Origin: Clostridium manihotivorum
GTDB taxonomy: Bacteria; Bacillota; Clostridia; Clostridiales; Clostridiaceae
Assembly (NCBI RefSeq): GCF_004015185.1
Contig: NZ_CP025746.1
Coordinates: 6,279,776-6,343,775, forward strand
DNA length: 64,000 nucleotides
Reading direction: 5' to 3'
How positions within the stretch are numbered: the first letter of the stretch is position 1; each line of letters begins with the position of its first letter. The notes under the pieces were generated by a model. It had not been told where the DNA came from. It did not search any database and saw only the letters and a list, made by a program, of their open reading frames with translations. The translations under genes and the position numbers were made by a program. This document shows positions 44,705-54,405 of the stretch, one piece after another.

Positions 44705-47356
44705 TTAACGAAAGAAGTTCATTATATAACATATTTCATCCTCTGAAACCTGTATAGAATATTTTTCTTCTAAGTTAACTAAGGACTTCTTCACGGCTTC
44801 ATAAATATTCAAATTTTCTTCTATGAAACTCTCTCTCCCTTCATATGCACTGGCACTCTGACCATTGCTTATTCTTTTCACCATAAATGCTATATGAAGA
44901 ACTATCCCTGGTATGGTTGAATCCGGTAGTTCCATTCTAAGTATAAACTTTGCATTATCCAGAGTATCTACAATGTCATTATATAGCTCTTTCCCGTCTA
45001 CTCCCTCTATATTTTCAGTAATGACATCCTCCATCTTTGCAAGGGTAGTTTTTATATCAACTATCTCTTGTATTTCATTTATTACTCTAAGACTTATAAC
45101 ATCGTGGATATTGTATTGCTTTATCTCTGTATCTAAAGGAAATGAGGATACAATAAAAATTATTTCTTTATCTCTCTCAATTTCCTGAAGTTTAGATTTT
45201 ATTAAATTTCTTTCAATAAAGTTTATTGGAATAATCTCTAATAAATCTTTATCGTACCTCAAATTATGAGATAAGAAACTCTTCATAGCTATAGCAGTGC
45301 CTTCTCCAGTTAAGCAAACTGTTACAATTGCCATCTTCTTAGATTTATCTAGAGTTTTATTATTGTAGCTATGTTCAAACATATATGAATTGACGGCAAT
45401 AACATCCCTATATATTTCTTCAATTCCATTACCTAACCTTGCTTTTCTTGCAGCCTCTAATACATGTAGAGTTGAAACAAGAGGCACTACTCTAACAGGT
45501 ATTCCATACTCCTTTTCTATAGTTTCTCCAAAGGTTGTTAGCGATCCCATATCTACTAATATTAAATATCCAACTGGGTTCAAGTGATTTTTAACATAGG
45601 CTCTAAGTGCTGCCAATACTTCAAGAGGACTAACTTCAATTGGCGCATTAATTGCAACAACATCATCTTCTCCTAGAAGCTTATTGGCAACATCAGCCAT
45701 AGAGCTGGCTGTACTTTCACCATGTGCTATCAATATAACCTTAACCTTATCTTTTTCTTTATTTTCCTTGTCTAAAATCCAAAATAAAGTTATAAAGCCA
45801 GCCTCATCTTCAGGAACCTTTATGTTCAAATGTTCTTCTAATATCTTTACGCATTCTTTTGCCACTTCAAATTCTTTAGGGTATTTTTTTATTATATAAT
45901 TCAACTGAGGATTTATTATAGTCTTATTATTATTTAGTCGCTCTATCAATGTATTCACATGTAGTGAAAGGGCAGAAAAAGTATTAGAATCAAAATTTCT
46001 TCCTAAGGACGTTGTGGCATAATAGAACATCTTATCAATTAAAAGCAGTGTATCTTCACCCAATATGTTTATTAAATTTTTTCTGCTTATAGCGTTTTCT
46101 GCTCCCTTTATATACAGTTTGAAATATTTTGTTATATCATTCTCCAGTATTGTTTCAATATCAAGACTGGATACACCCTTTAATCTAAGTTCTTTTACTT
46201 TATTATCTATAATGTCGTATATGCTTCCTTCTTTATGCTGCTTTACAATGTCGTCTTCTCCCTTTGAGAACTTAAAGAAATTTATTTTCTCCCCCAAGGT
46301 TTCGTTCCAAAGTATTCTATTTCCTTTCTCATTATAAAGCCCTTCTTTTATGTGCGGAGGAAGGTCTGTACTAGTTATTTTAACCTCATTCTTCTTTCCA
46401 GTTAGAAAATCTGAATAGGCTTTTGCACATAAAAGCTGTATATCTGCTTTTAGTTGTCCAACATTGTTAGGACAATCATAAGATAACAATGCTCTCATGG
46501 TATTTAGAGACGCTGCAATCTCCCTATCAAGTCTTACCCTTTCAGCATCAAAAAAACCTTTGATAAGTCCAAGTCTCTCTTTAGCAGACCTTTCTCTAAG
46601 AGAAGGTAAATGTATAGTCATAGGAATTCTTCTAGTAAAAGTTTTTAAAAGAACAGAAGCCGGTTCTTCTGTGGTTGCAGATATTATAAGTACATCTGCC
46701 CTTCTCATATCAGATTCACCTATTCTTCTAAAACATCCCTTATCCATAAATGTAAAAAAGGCCTCTTGCCCTTCTGGTGGCAATCTATGAACTTCATCTA
46801 AAAATAAAATTCCCCCATCTGCTTTCTCTATTAACCCCTCTTTATCAAACTCAGCTCCAGTATATGCTCCCTTTTTAACTCCAAATAATTGAGCATTTAA
46901 AAGCTGAGGATTATTGGAATAGTCAGCACAGTTAAATATTATGAATGGAGAATCCTTTTTCTTCACCCCCATTTCAACAGCATATTCATGCATATAGTCA
47001 GCAAACATTGATTTTCCAACACCAGTTTCTCCTAGTATCAAACAATGCATTCCTCTAGGAGGATAAAGTATAGCGGCCTTAGCCCCCTCAATAGCCTCTA
47101 GTAAACTTTCATTTTTTCTCAATAAATCATCTAAGGATGTTTTTCCATCGGAGCTATTATGTCCCTTTATAGAAACTGAATACTTTACTGGTCTTCCAGA
47201 AGATTTTTTAACCTTTCCTTCTTCCCACAGCCTATTTAAATCAAAACTAATATTTGCTCTTGATATATTTGTTATTTCAGCAAGCTCAGAAGCACTTATT
47301 CCATCTGGGCACGAAAGTTCTAGCAACTTATTATAAACTAAATCAATTCTTTTCAT
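44705..47356 (-). CDS. LevR-type sigma-54-dependent PTS activator
   Basis: An 883-residue transcription activator. In order: an N-terminal winged helix (1-60); an AAA+ domain with Walker A GETGVGKS (109-116) and the sigma-54-contacting loop GAYTGA (163-168; usual GAFTGA); a first PRD; an EIIA-Man-like domain (VKVILIAHGESTASS, about 540-650); and a second PRD at the C-terminus. In this family, PTS phosphorylation of PRD/EIIA histidines sets activity. It is divergent from a cellobiose-type PTS operon that has a matching -24/-12 promoter. The ATG has AAAGGAG. Confidence 0.93.
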   Translation of the reverse strand: MKRIDLVYNKLLELSCPDGISASELAEITNISRANISFDLNRLWEEGKVKKSSGRPVKYSVSIKGHNSSDGKTSLDDLLRKNESLLEAIEGAKAAILYPPRGMHCLILGETGVGKSMFADYMHEYAVEMGVKKKDSPFIIFNCADYSNNPQLLNAQLFGVKKGAYTGAEFDKEGLIEKADGGILFLDEVHRLPPEGQEAFFTFMDKGCFRRIGESDMRRADVLIISATTEEPASVLLKTFTRRIPMTIHLPSLRERSAKERLGLIKGFFDAERVRLDREIAASLNTMRALLSYDCPNNVGQLKADIQLLCAKAYSDFLTGKKNEVKITSTDLPPHIKEGLYNEKGNRILWNETLGEKINFFKFSKGEDDIVKQHKEGSIYDIIDNKVKELRLKGVSSLDIETILENDITKYFKLYIKGAENAISRKNLINILGEDTLLLIDKMFYYATTSLGRNFDSNTFSALSLHVNTLIERLNNNKTIINPQLNYIIKKYPKEFEVAKECVKILEEHLNIKVPEDEAGFITLFWILDKENKEKDKVKVILIAHGESTASSMADVANKLLGEDDVVAINAPIEVSPLEVLAALRAYVKNHLNPVGYLILVDMGSLTTFGETIEKEYGIPVRVVPLVSTLHVLEAARKARLGNGIEEIYRDVIAVNSYMFEHSYNNKTLDKSKKMAIVTVCLTGEGTAIAMKSFLSHNLRYDKDLLEIIPINFIERNLIKSKLQEIERDKEIIFIVSSFPLDTEIKQYNIHDVISLRVINEIQEIVDIKTTLAKMEDVITENIEGVDGKELYNDIVDTLDNAKFILRMELPDSTIPGIVLHIAFMVKRISNGQSASAYEGRESFIEENLNIYEAVKKSLVNLEEKYSIQVSEDEICYIMNFFR

Positions 47357-47497
47357 AATTCATCTCCTTTCCACAAATACTCTCAAAAAAATACATTGCA
47401 GTAATTAACTATATATTAAAACATTTTCATTATAAAAGTAAATATACCCAATACTATAAACTTTCCAAAAAATTATCTCTGTAATTTTAATTAACAG

Positions 47498-47590
47498 AAA
47501 CACTGTTTAAAGTAAAAAAAACACTATTTCTCATATCAAAACACTAGCCACTTTTTATTAAAACACTACAGTTTTGTATAAAAACACACT
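47498..47590. promoter_or_regulatory. Phased upstream activator sites (AAACACT repeats)
   Basis: AAACACT occurs at 47498, 47519, 47539 and 47561, and a variant (AAACACACT) at 47582. The steps are 20-22 bp, that is two helical turns. They lie 50-140 bp upstream of the -24 box, as expected for a LevR-type activator that oligomerises. Some are extended to palindromes, such as AAACACTGTTT and AAAACACTACAGTTTT. Confidence 0.7.
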
Positions 47591-47635
47591 GTAAACATTT
47601 ACTGTAATGCTTTTAATTGTAAGCCTATTAGAGTT

Positions 47636-47652
47636 TTGGCACGATACTTGCT
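47636..47652 (+). promoter_or_regulatory. Sigma-54 promoter of the PTS operon
   Basis: TTGGCACGATACTTGCT matches the -24/-12 consensus TTGGCAC-N5-TTGCT exactly. GG is at 47638-47639 and GC at 47650-47651. The operon's first ATG is at 47713. Confidence 0.93.
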
Positions 47653-47712
47653 ATAAGATATGGCATAAGAAATAATTTAAACTAAAATACTCACCTAAAG
47701 GGGGACAGGACA

Positions 47713-48045
47713 ATGAACATGGAAGAAGTAATAATGGGTATTATCATCAACGCAGGTGATGCTAGGGCTTATGCTCACGAAGCACTCACTAAAGCCAATA
47801 GTGGAGATTTCCAAGGAGCCTCTACCTCTATGGAACTTGCAGACGAAGCAATAGGCCGCGCTCACGACTCTCAAACTTCACTATTACACAGAGAAGCTTC
47901 AGGTGAAAAACTGGAAATAACAGCTTTATTCGTTCACAGCCAAGATCACTTGATGACTGCTATATCAGAAAAAAACTTAATAGTTCAGATTATTGAACTT
48001 AGAAAACAGCTTCAGCCTTTGTTAGATAAATTACCAAATTCATAA
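47713..48045 (+). CDS. PTS lactose/cellobiose-family EIIA
   Basis: A 110-residue all-helical phosphocarrier. It accepts phosphate from HPr at His75 in FVHSQDHLM and passes it to the EIIB encoded next. GDARAYAHEALTKANSGDF is the family N-terminal core. The ATG is preceded by GGGGGACAGG. It is the first gene behind the sigma-54 promoter. The sugar is probably a beta-glucoside or chitobiose-type disaccharide, but no glycosidase in the operon settles it. Confidence 0.95.
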   Translation: MNMEEVIMGIIINAGDARAYAHEALTKANSGDFQGASTSMELADEAIGRAHDSQTSLLHREASGEKLEITALFVHSQDHLMTAISEKNLIVQIIELRKQLQPLLDKLPNS

Positions 48046-48146
48046 AAACATAAATAAGGGTTTGTCTAAAACATCATAAAACTCTGCAATAAGTATTTAG
48101 CATTAGAATTCCATTAATAAAATTATATTTATAGGAGGAACTTATT

Positions 48147-48455
48147 ATGATTAATATCGTTTTATTCTGTTCAGCAGGTATGTCTACTAGTTTATTGGTA
48201 ACTAAGATGGAAGCAGCCGCAAAAGCAAAAGGGTTAGAAGTAAATATAAATGCTTACCCAGAAGCTCAAATGAAAAAATATATTCCTGAAGCTGATTTAG
48301 TATTGCTTGGGCCTCAAATAAGATTTGCACTTGCAAGAGCTAAACAGATATGTGATGAACATAATGTACCAATAGATGTTATAGCTCCTCAAGATTACGG
48401 TATGATGAATGGCCAAAAGGTTCTTGAAAAAGCATTAACCTTAATAAAAAAATAG
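48147..48455 (+). CDS. PTS lactose/cellobiose-family EIIB
   Basis: A 102-residue EIIB. The phosphorylated cysteine is Cys8 in LFCSAGMSTSLLVTKM. The C-terminal PIDVIAPQDYGMMNG is typical of cellobiose-type EIIB. The ATG has AGGAGGAAC. It lies 101 bp after EIIA and passes phosphate to the sugar at EIIC. Confidence 0.96.
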   Translation: MINIVLFCSAGMSTSLLVTKMEAAAKAKGLEVNINAYPEAQMKKYIPEADLVLLGPQIRFALARAKQICDEHNVPIDVIAPQDYGMMNGQKVLEKALTLIKK

Positions 48456-48540
48456 AACCTACCAATAAACAAATAACACCTATATTCATTGTTAGAAATT
48501 TTTTATTATATATTTCTTAAAATGAAAGGAGATAAAAATC

Positions 48541-49881
48541 ATGTCAAAACCTATGGACTTATTAGAAAGTAAACTAATGCCCGTAGCTGCCAAAATATCT
48601 GCAAACAGATACTTGTTAGCAATTCGTGATGGCTTTATGCTAGCTATGCCATTACTTATAATCGGTGCTATGTCACTTCTTGTGGCAAACTTCCCAATTC
48701 AAGGCTTCTTAGACTTTATGGCTAGTGTATTTGGAAAGAACTGGACAGTATTTTTCTCAAGACCTAATGACATAACAATGTCTATAATGACAATCTTCGT
48801 AGTATATGGTATATCAAACAGCTTAGCACTTCACTACGAATTAGAAGGCATAAGCACAGGTGCTATATCTTTAGTAGCATTCTTTATGCTTACTCCATTT
48901 GCAACAACTTTTACTCCAGCAAATTCAAAGACAGTTTATGACATAACAAATGTTATTCCTATGGACTGGCTTGGATCAAAGGGATTATTCGTTGGTATGC
49001 TTACTGCTATACTAACTACAGAAATTATAAGAATGGTAGTAAAAAGAGGCTGGGTTATTAAGATGCCTGAAGGAGTTCCTCCAACAGTATCAAAAGCATT
49101 CTCAGCACTTATTCCAGCAGCTTTAGTAATATTAAGCTTTGACGTTATTAGACTTCTATTCACTTGGACTTCATATGGAACAGTACATGGCTTCATTTAC
49201 AAAGTACTTCAAGCTCCATTAACTCACTTAGGTGATAGTTTAGGTGCAACAGTAATTGCAAACTTATTCATTGGTTTATTCTGGGTATTTGGTATTCATG
49301 GTGCTAATATAGTTGGTTCTGTTATGTCACCAATCTGGCTTTCATTGTCAGCTGAAAACTTAGCTGCATTTAAAACTGGTGTGACTGGCTCAGCACTTCC
49401 ACATGTTATCACTCAACAATTCCAAGAAATTTTCTTACAATTAGGTGGTTCTGGTTGTACACTTGCATTATGTATAACAATGATGTTCCTATGTAGATCT
49501 CAAATCTGTAAAAAACTTGGTAGACTAGCTTTCCTTCCTGGTTTATTCAATATAAATGAACCAATAACTTTTGGTCTTCCAATAGTTCTTAACCCAATAA
49601 TGATGATACCATTTATAATAACTCCAATAGCACTAGCAGTTGTATGTTACTTTGCAGTATCTACAGGATTGGTTCCTCGTCCTTCAGGAGTTCTTATTCC
49701 TTGGACTACTCCAGCAATATTTGGTGGCTTCCTAGTGTCAGGAGTTAAAGGAGCATTACTTCAAGTAGTAGAAATTGCTGTTTCCTTCATAATCTATTTC
49801 CCATTCATAAGGATGGTTGACAAGCAATATCTTGCTGAAGAAAAAGCTTATGAATCTGCTGATGCAAACTTAACTGTATAG
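48541..49881 (+). CDS. PTS cellobiose-family EIIC permease
   Basis: A 446-residue integral membrane sugar channel with about ten helices. The family loop with the substrate-binding motif, FNINEPITFGLPIVLNP, is at about 336-352. The start (SKPMDLLESKLMPVAAKISA) is the conserved amphipathic N-terminus. The ATG has GAAAGGAG. EIIA, EIIB and EIIC are separate genes here. The IIC motif and the operon order support disaccharide uptake. Confidence 0.95.
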   Translation: MSKPMDLLESKLMPVAAKISANRYLLAIRDGFMLAMPLLIIGAMSLLVANFPIQGFLDFMASVFGKNWTVFFSRPNDITMSIMTIFVVYGISNSLALHYELEGISTGAISLVAFFMLTPFATTFTPANSKTVYDITNVIPMDWLGSKGLFVGMLTAILTTEIIRMVVKRGWVIKMPEGVPPTVSKAFSALIPAALVILSFDVIRLLFTWTSYGTVHGFIYKVLQAPLTHLGDSLGATVIANLFIGLFWVFGIHGANIVGSVMSPIWLSLSAENLAAFKTGVTGSALPHVITQQFQEIFLQLGGSGCTLALCITMMFLCRSQICKKLGRLAFLPGLFNINEPITFGLPIVLNPIMMIPFIITPIALAVVCYFAVSTGLVPRPSGVLIPWTTPAIFGGFLVSGVKGALLQVVEIAVSFIIYFPFIRMVDKQYLAEEKAYESADANLTV

Positions 49882-49908
49882 AAAATAGTATATTATATAA
49901 AGAATATA

Positions 49909-49932
49909 GATGGTTACAAGTTGTAACCATCT
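49909..49932 (+). terminator. Hairpin between EIIC and the next gene
   Basis: GATGGTTACAA and TTGTAACCATC form an almost perfect stem after the EIIC stop, but without a clean T-run. It may partly end or stabilise the PTS transcript. Confidence 0.5.
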
Positions 49933-49994
49933 ATATCTCTATATTTAGAATATCGAAGCAATAATCACAACCTAATGGGAAGGGAGACTTTATT

Positions 49995-50489
49995 TTGAAT
50001 CTTTTATATGAACTAAAAATAAGCATGTTTAAGCCACATCTATATCATAGGTTTAAAGATCAACCCTTTGGTAAGTTATTAAAATTTGATTTTTTAGTGG
50101 CTATAACAGGATTTATATTTTTTATGTTTATGAAGGCTATAAAGGGAGTAATCTATGGTAACTTTACCTCTGTAATTAACTACTATATCACTTTTGATGT
50201 AGCTACAGTCCTCGGAATTATACTTTATTCAACTATAGGAACTGCTATAACTGCACTATTCTTAAGTTTCCTATTTCTTGGCTACAATAAATTTAAACGT
50301 ATTAACACTATAAACTTTGGTTCAATATATAACTATGCTACCCATACACTACTAATAGCTATCTTCATAGGTAATCTAATGGGACCATTTGTAATATTGT
50401 TTATTCTAGGTTATTACATCATGGCTGTAAAAGGTGATCTTTTAAATGCTCAAGATGGAGTAAGTCCTTTAAGATATCTACGAAACTAA
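49995..50489 (+). CDS. Multi-pass membrane protein, Yip1/DUF1189-like
   Basis: A 164-residue protein with about four hydrophobic helices, starting with a short amphipathic N-terminus (LLYELKISMFKPHLYHRFKD). The form recalls DUF1189/Yip1-type membrane proteins of clostridia, but the match is weak. The TTG at 49995 has GGGAG upstream at normal spacing. It is the last gene of the PTS operon, but a hairpin and about 110 bp separate it. Role unknown. Confidence 0.5.
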   Translation: MNLLYELKISMFKPHLYHRFKDQPFGKLLKFDFLVAITGFIFFMFMKAIKGVIYGNFTSVINYYITFDVATVLGIILYSTIGTAITALFLSFLFLGYNKFKRINTINFGSIYNYATHTLLIAIFIGNLMGPFVILFILGYYIMAVKGDLLNAQDGVSPLRYLRN

Positions 50490-50493
50490 AACA

Positions 50494-50541
50494 AAAAGCA
50501 TGTTCAAATAAGATTATATATCCTATTTGAACATGCTTTTA
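50494..50541. terminator. Bidirectional terminator between convergent genes
   Basis: AAAGCATGTTCAAATA and TATTTGAACATGCTTT form a 16-bp perfect stem with T-runs on both strands, separating the PTS operon from the chemoreceptor gene. Confidence 0.9.
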
Positions 50542-50591
50542 TTAATATTAAAGAAAAACCTTCTAAATCATATACATCTTCTGGAGTGATC

Positions 50592-52292
50592 TTACTTAAG
50601 TCTGAATTTATTTACAGCTTCAACCATCCCTTTTGTCATGGAAGATAGAGTTTGAGCTGCTGCTGCAATTTCTTCTGATGATGCATTTATTTCTTCTGAT
50701 GACGCTGCTATAACCTCAGATGATGACGCTATCTCTTCAGCCGCTGAAGTAGACTCCCCTATGCTGCTTACTATAGCATTCTTCTCTGCTTTAACATTTT
50801 CAGCCGATTTAGCTATAGATTCTATTTGAGGTATAACATTATTTATTTCTTCTAATATCTTCTTAAAAGAATCCGCAGACGCATTTATTCCTGTTAACTG
50901 ATTAGACAACTCACTGCTCATCACATCTGAACTAGAAATAAGGTTCTTAGTGTCACTTGAAACACTATTCACTATCAAGTTTATCTCTCCTGAAGACTTC
51001 TTAGACTGCTCAGCAAGCTTCCTTATTTCTTCTGCCACTACTGCAAAGCCTTTACCTGCTTCTCCAGCTCTTGCAGCCTCAATGGCAGCATTAAGCGCCA
51101 ACAGATTGGTCTGATCAGCAATTGCATTTATCAATCCTGTAATCTCATTGATATGCTCGATATTATCGCCTAAGCTAGATAACTTTGATATAAAGTTAGC
51201 TAAAGATGTGGATACCTTATTAATGGAGCTCACCATTCCATTCATACTATCGTTACTTTCGTTTGCTAGAACCACGACTTCTCTAGAATTATTGTCCACT
51301 TCACCTATAGACGCTAATATACTATTTAAATCTTCATTAAATTTATTTATGCTCCTATCTATATCTGATAAACCGCTTGCTTGATCATTTGTACTTGAAG
51401 CTATTTCAGTTATACTTGTTGTTATATCACTAGTTGTTGCAGACATTTCCTCTGCTACAGCAGACAAACTCTCAGTCTGAACATTAATGGTCTTGGAATG
51501 ATCAACGAAGCCTTTAAGAGTTTCAGATATATCCGTAAGCATCTTATTTAGAGATCTCTTTATTATATCAAACTCATTATCCCCGTCGTAGGTTATATCT
51601 ACAGTAAAATCTCCTAGAGCTACCTTTTCTATTTTTTCAATCATATCCTTTGATGCTGTTCTTATATTGTGAATTATCAACAATGAAATTGAGCTTAATA
51701 TGATAAATATGATAATTAAAATAATACAAAATGTTGTATAACTGCCTGAATATAATAAATTGCTTTGATCATATACATTGGAAGCTACTTTTTGGTGTAA
51801 TTCCATTGTATTTTCAAGAATTGATGCAATCTCATCTCCTAGCTGTCCAAATCTTGAAGCATCAGAACTCGAAAGTTTACCCCCTGCTCTTAAGTTATCT
51901 TCATTTTTATTCCACAAACTTATGTATTCTGTATAGTCCTTCTTAAATGCTGCTGCATTATTTACCTCTTGTCCGTTAGTTGCATTCTTTTCATATAGAG
52001 CTAGATTATCTTGAACTATTTTGTCATAAGTCTTTATTGCACTATTGTCTTGTTCATTAAACTTAGAACTTACCGAGGTAGCTGTTAATCTTACATTAAG
52101 AAAGTTAGCTCTTATTTGAGATACATAATAAGTGGTCTGCAAATCACCTTTATACATATTGCCTAAGTTGTCATTTAGCTTATCCATATTCCTTATAGCT
52201 AGTCCTCCTATCGTGACTGTGAAAATAATGGATAAAAAAGCTATCAAAACGACCATAGTAGATATCCTAGCCTTTTTAAAAAATTTAAACAT
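50592..52292 (-). CDS. Methyl-accepting chemotaxis protein
   Basis: A 566-residue receptor. TM1 (about 12-32) and TM2 (about 188-212) flank a four-helix-bundle extracellular domain (4HB_MCP-like). A HAMP domain (about 213-265) precedes the long signalling hairpin (about 285-560), with the tip motif [20 protein letters not shown] that contacts CheA/CheW. The ATG has AGGGGGAA. Its ligand is unknown. No other chemotaxis gene is in the window. Confidence 0.94.
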   Translation of the reverse strand: MFKFFKKARISTMVVLIAFLSIIFTVTIGGLAIRNMDKLNDNLGNMYKGDLQTTYYVSQIRANFLNVRLTATSVSSKFNEQDNSAIKTYDKIVQDNLALYEKNATNGQEVNNAAAFKKDYTEYISLWNKNEDNLRAGGKLSSSDASRFGQLGDEIASILENTMELHQKVASNVYDQSNLLYSGSYTTFCIILIIIFIILSSISLLIIHNIRTASKDMIEKIEKVALGDFTVDITYDGDNEFDIIKRSLNKMLTDISETLKGFVDHSKTINVQTESLSAVAEEMSATTSDITTSITEIASSTNDQASGLSDIDRSINKFNEDLNSILASIGEVDNNSREVVVLANESNDSMNGMVSSINKVSTSLANFISKLSSLGDNIEHINEITGLINAIADQTNLLALNAAIEAARAGEAGKGFAVVAEEIRKLAEQSKKSSGEINLIVNSVSSDTKNLISSSDVMSSELSNQLTGINASADSFKKILEEINNVIPQIESIAKSAENVKAEKNAIVSSIGESTSAAEEIASSSEVIAASSEEINASSEEIAAAAQTLSSMTKGMVEAVNKFRLK

Positions 52293-52510
52293 ATTCTATT
52301 CCCCCTAATATTTATAATAATATTTTTAATCTAATTAAATAAAATATTTAACTTAATTAAATATTATACTTTACAGTCAGTTCATTCAACGATTAATCAG
52401 TGGCATATAAAGAAATCACTGGCTACCGTATATTTTTTATCCTAGTTATGAATAAAACAGTTATAATATTAGTAAATACTTATATTTTTATTTATTTAGG
52501 GGGAATCATT

Positions 52511-53464
52511 ATGAAAATAGTATTATTGGAACCATTAGGTATAAGTAAAGACACCTTAACTAAATTAGCTTCAGATCTTATTGATAAAGGTCATGAGTTC
52601 ATAGCTTATGATACAGTGGAAAAAGATACTGAAATGTTAAAAAATAGAGCTAGCGGTGCAGATATTCTTATGATTGCAAATAGCCCTTTATGCGGCGAGG
52701 TTATAAGAAGTGTAGAAAATTTAAAATATATAGCCGTTGCCTTTACAGGGGTAGACCATGTAGATAAGGCAGCCTGTGAAGAAAGAGGAATAACAGTATC
52801 AAATGCTAAAGGTTATGCCACAGAAGCTGTAGCAGAGCTAACTATAGGAATGATAATATCTTTGCTTAGAAATGTAAAACAATGTGATGACGTTGCTCGA
52901 AAAGAAGGAACTAAATTAGGCCTAGTAGGAACAGAGCTAAATGGAAAAACTGTAGGTATAGTTGGAACTGGGGATATAGGCATAAGAACTGCTGAAATTC
53001 TTAAAGCCTTTAATTGCAAACTATTAGGCTACAGCAGAACTGAAAGAATTGAAGGTAAAGACTTAGGAATTAATTATGTGAGCCTAGAAGATTTATTAAA
53101 AAATAGTGATATAGTATCGCTTCATGTACCTCTTACAGATAGTACAAATAAGCTTATAAATAAAGACAACCTACATTTAATGAAAAGAAATGCAATACTA
53201 ATAAACATGGCAAGAGGTCCTGTTGTTGATAGTGATGCCTTAGCAGAAGCCTTGAACAATGGAACTATCGCTGGCGCTGGAATAGATGTCTTTGAGGTTG
53301 AACCACCTGTTAAAGCTTGTCATCCTTTATTTAATTCAAAAAATACCCTTGTTACACCTCATATAGCTTTTGCAACTGATGAATCTATGGTAAAGAGAGC
53401 AGATATAGTTTTCGATAACGTGTACTCTTGGATAAATGGCGAAAAAAAGAATATAGTTTTTTAG
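52511..53464 (+). CDS. D-isomer-specific 2-hydroxyacid dehydrogenase family protein
   Basis: A 317-residue NAD-dependent enzyme. The NAD loop is GIVGTGDIGIRTAEIL (about 145-160). The catalytic R/E/H triad lies in NMARGPVVD, FEVEPPV and TPHIAFAT. I use the ATG at 52511 (MKIVLLEPLG) because of the GGGGGG ribosome site upstream; 37 upstream codons are unsupported. It may act as a lactate/phosphoglycerate-like dehydrogenase. The substrate is not predictable from the sequence. Confidence 0.9.
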   Translation: MKIVLLEPLGISKDTLTKLASDLIDKGHEFIAYDTVEKDTEMLKNRASGADILMIANSPLCGEVIRSVENLKYIAVAFTGVDHVDKAACEERGITVSNAKGYATEAVAELTIGMIISLLRNVKQCDDVARKEGTKLGLVGTELNGKTVGIVGTGDIGIRTAEILKAFNCKLLGYSRTERIEGKDLGINYVSLEDLLKNSDIVSLHVPLTDSTNKLINKDNLHLMKRNAILINMARGPVVDSDALAEALNNGTIAGAGIDVFEVEPPVKACHPLFNSKNTLVTPHIAFATDESMVKRADIVFDNVYSWINGEKKNIVF

Positions 53465-53519
53465 TAAAACTACTTTATAATCAATAACCTTATAACAAAA
53501 TATTCCACGTATTATTAAA

Positions 53520-53900
53520 GAGATAGAGGTTATATTAATATCATAAGGAACATGGTGATAAGTCAATCCTTATAATATAGTTTATACTATCTTTATAAGA
53601 GGAATTTATATAGTGATAGCAATAGCTGTTGTTATGTAAATAAGATTCTATATGGTTAGGAAAGGCTTTATTGTAGTCATAGATTTTGATTATACTGAGG
53701 TCCCAACTTATCATATTGGGTCGAGATAAGATGTTGTATGGTGTTGTAATGGTTATATGTAGCCGAAAGGTTATATATAGTTATGTAAATATCTTATAAG
53801 GTCGAACGAACCATTAATATTGGTAGTGATGTGCTTTTTTATAGTCGAAAGATTATAATTAGGTGATAAATTATCTTTATTGGTGCTAGTCATATCACCA
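53520..53900 (+). ncRNA. Candidate large structured RNA, unknown class
   Basis: A non-coding, relatively G-rich stretch. Helices seen directly: 53543-53549 with 53567-53573; an H-type pseudoknot (CCCAA 53702-53706 with TTGGG 53716-53720, CTTATC 53707-53712 with GATAAG 53725-53730); an 11-bp hairpin capped by GAAA (53754-53779); a 7-bp hairpin capped by GAAA (53840-53857); a closing stem 53748-53754 with 53809-53815; and 53862-53868 with 53893-53899. It is followed by a terminator that abuts a small membrane protein gene. It does not match RNase P, tmRNA, 6S or SRP RNA by their key motifs. It could be a stand-alone RNA or a riboregulatory leader. Confidence 0.6.
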
Positions 53901-53948
53901 TGTTTCTTATGTTAAATAAAAATTAACACCCCTACTCTGGTATACTCT

Positions 53949-54000
53949 ACCACCTTAATGTCAATAATCTTAAAGATTATGAAGTTAGGTGGTGTTTTTT
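53949..54000 (+). terminator. Terminator that also covers the next gene's ribosome site
   Basis: ACCACCT (53949-53955) pairs with AGGTGGT (53987-53993), and an inner ATAATCT/AGATTAT hairpin continues it. T6 (53995-54000) runs to the ATG at 54001. The right arm AGGTGG is also the only ribosome site for that gene, so the hairpin could stop both transcription and translation. Confidence 0.85.
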
Positions 54001-54294
54001 ATGAAAAAATTAAATGCTTTTTTGGGATTAAATGATATCGAGAAATTCTCCAGCAATGATACTAAAGACTTAATTAAACTTACTATACTATTCTTTTTTT
54101 CTTCATTATACTCACTTTTTTATACATATGATTACTATAAAAGTTATTTAAATCATCCATCAGATATATCTCTAATGCAAAACGCAAAAGGGGTATTTAT
54201 AATAACACTAGGTTTAGGATATACATTTATATATTTCTTTATAAATATATTTATATCAAGACGAGCGAATAAACCTATTAAAAAAAAGGGTTAA
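54001..54294 (+). CDS. Small membrane protein behind the structured RNA
   Basis: A 97-residue protein with two hydrophobic helices (about 26-44 and 66-86) and a basic C-terminus (SRRANKPIKKKG). I recognise no family. The ATG at 54001 has AGGTGG at normal spacing, inside a terminator stem. A longer GTG start at 53989 would lie in the terminator. Expression likely depends on read-through or opening of the hairpin. The upstream RNA may control it, or the two may be unrelated neighbours. Confidence 0.65.
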   Translation: MKKLNAFLGLNDIEKFSSNDTKDLIKLTILFFFSSLYSLFYTYDYYKSYLNHPSDISLMQNAKGVFIITLGLGYTFIYFFINIFISRRANKPIKKKG

Positions 54295-54405
54295 CAGAAA
54301 CATTATACTTTTACATACATATATTTTACTTAATTAAAAATCTCTTTCTAGGTATAACAACTGGTAATGGTGATTATAAAATTTCACATAATTAAAATTG
54401 ATACT

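Noticed and set aside
46497-46790. 97-codon plus-strand frame within the LevR-like gene
   Set aside because: Antisense shadow over the AAA+ domain; the minus-strand protein has every expected motif.
49995-50489. EIID or glycosidase as the fourth PTS operon gene
   Set aside because: The protein is a four-helix membrane protein with no PTS or hydrolase motif; a hairpin separates it from the EIIC gene.
53800-53815. GTCGAACGAACC resembles the T-loop of a tRNA
   Set aside because: No acceptor, D or anticodon arms and no CCA end surround it.
53465-53988. Possible coding region
   Set aside because: Stops in all frames on both strands; the only sizeable frame (minus, near 53336-53566) has no ribosome site and no protein-like composition. 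The helices fit an RNA better.
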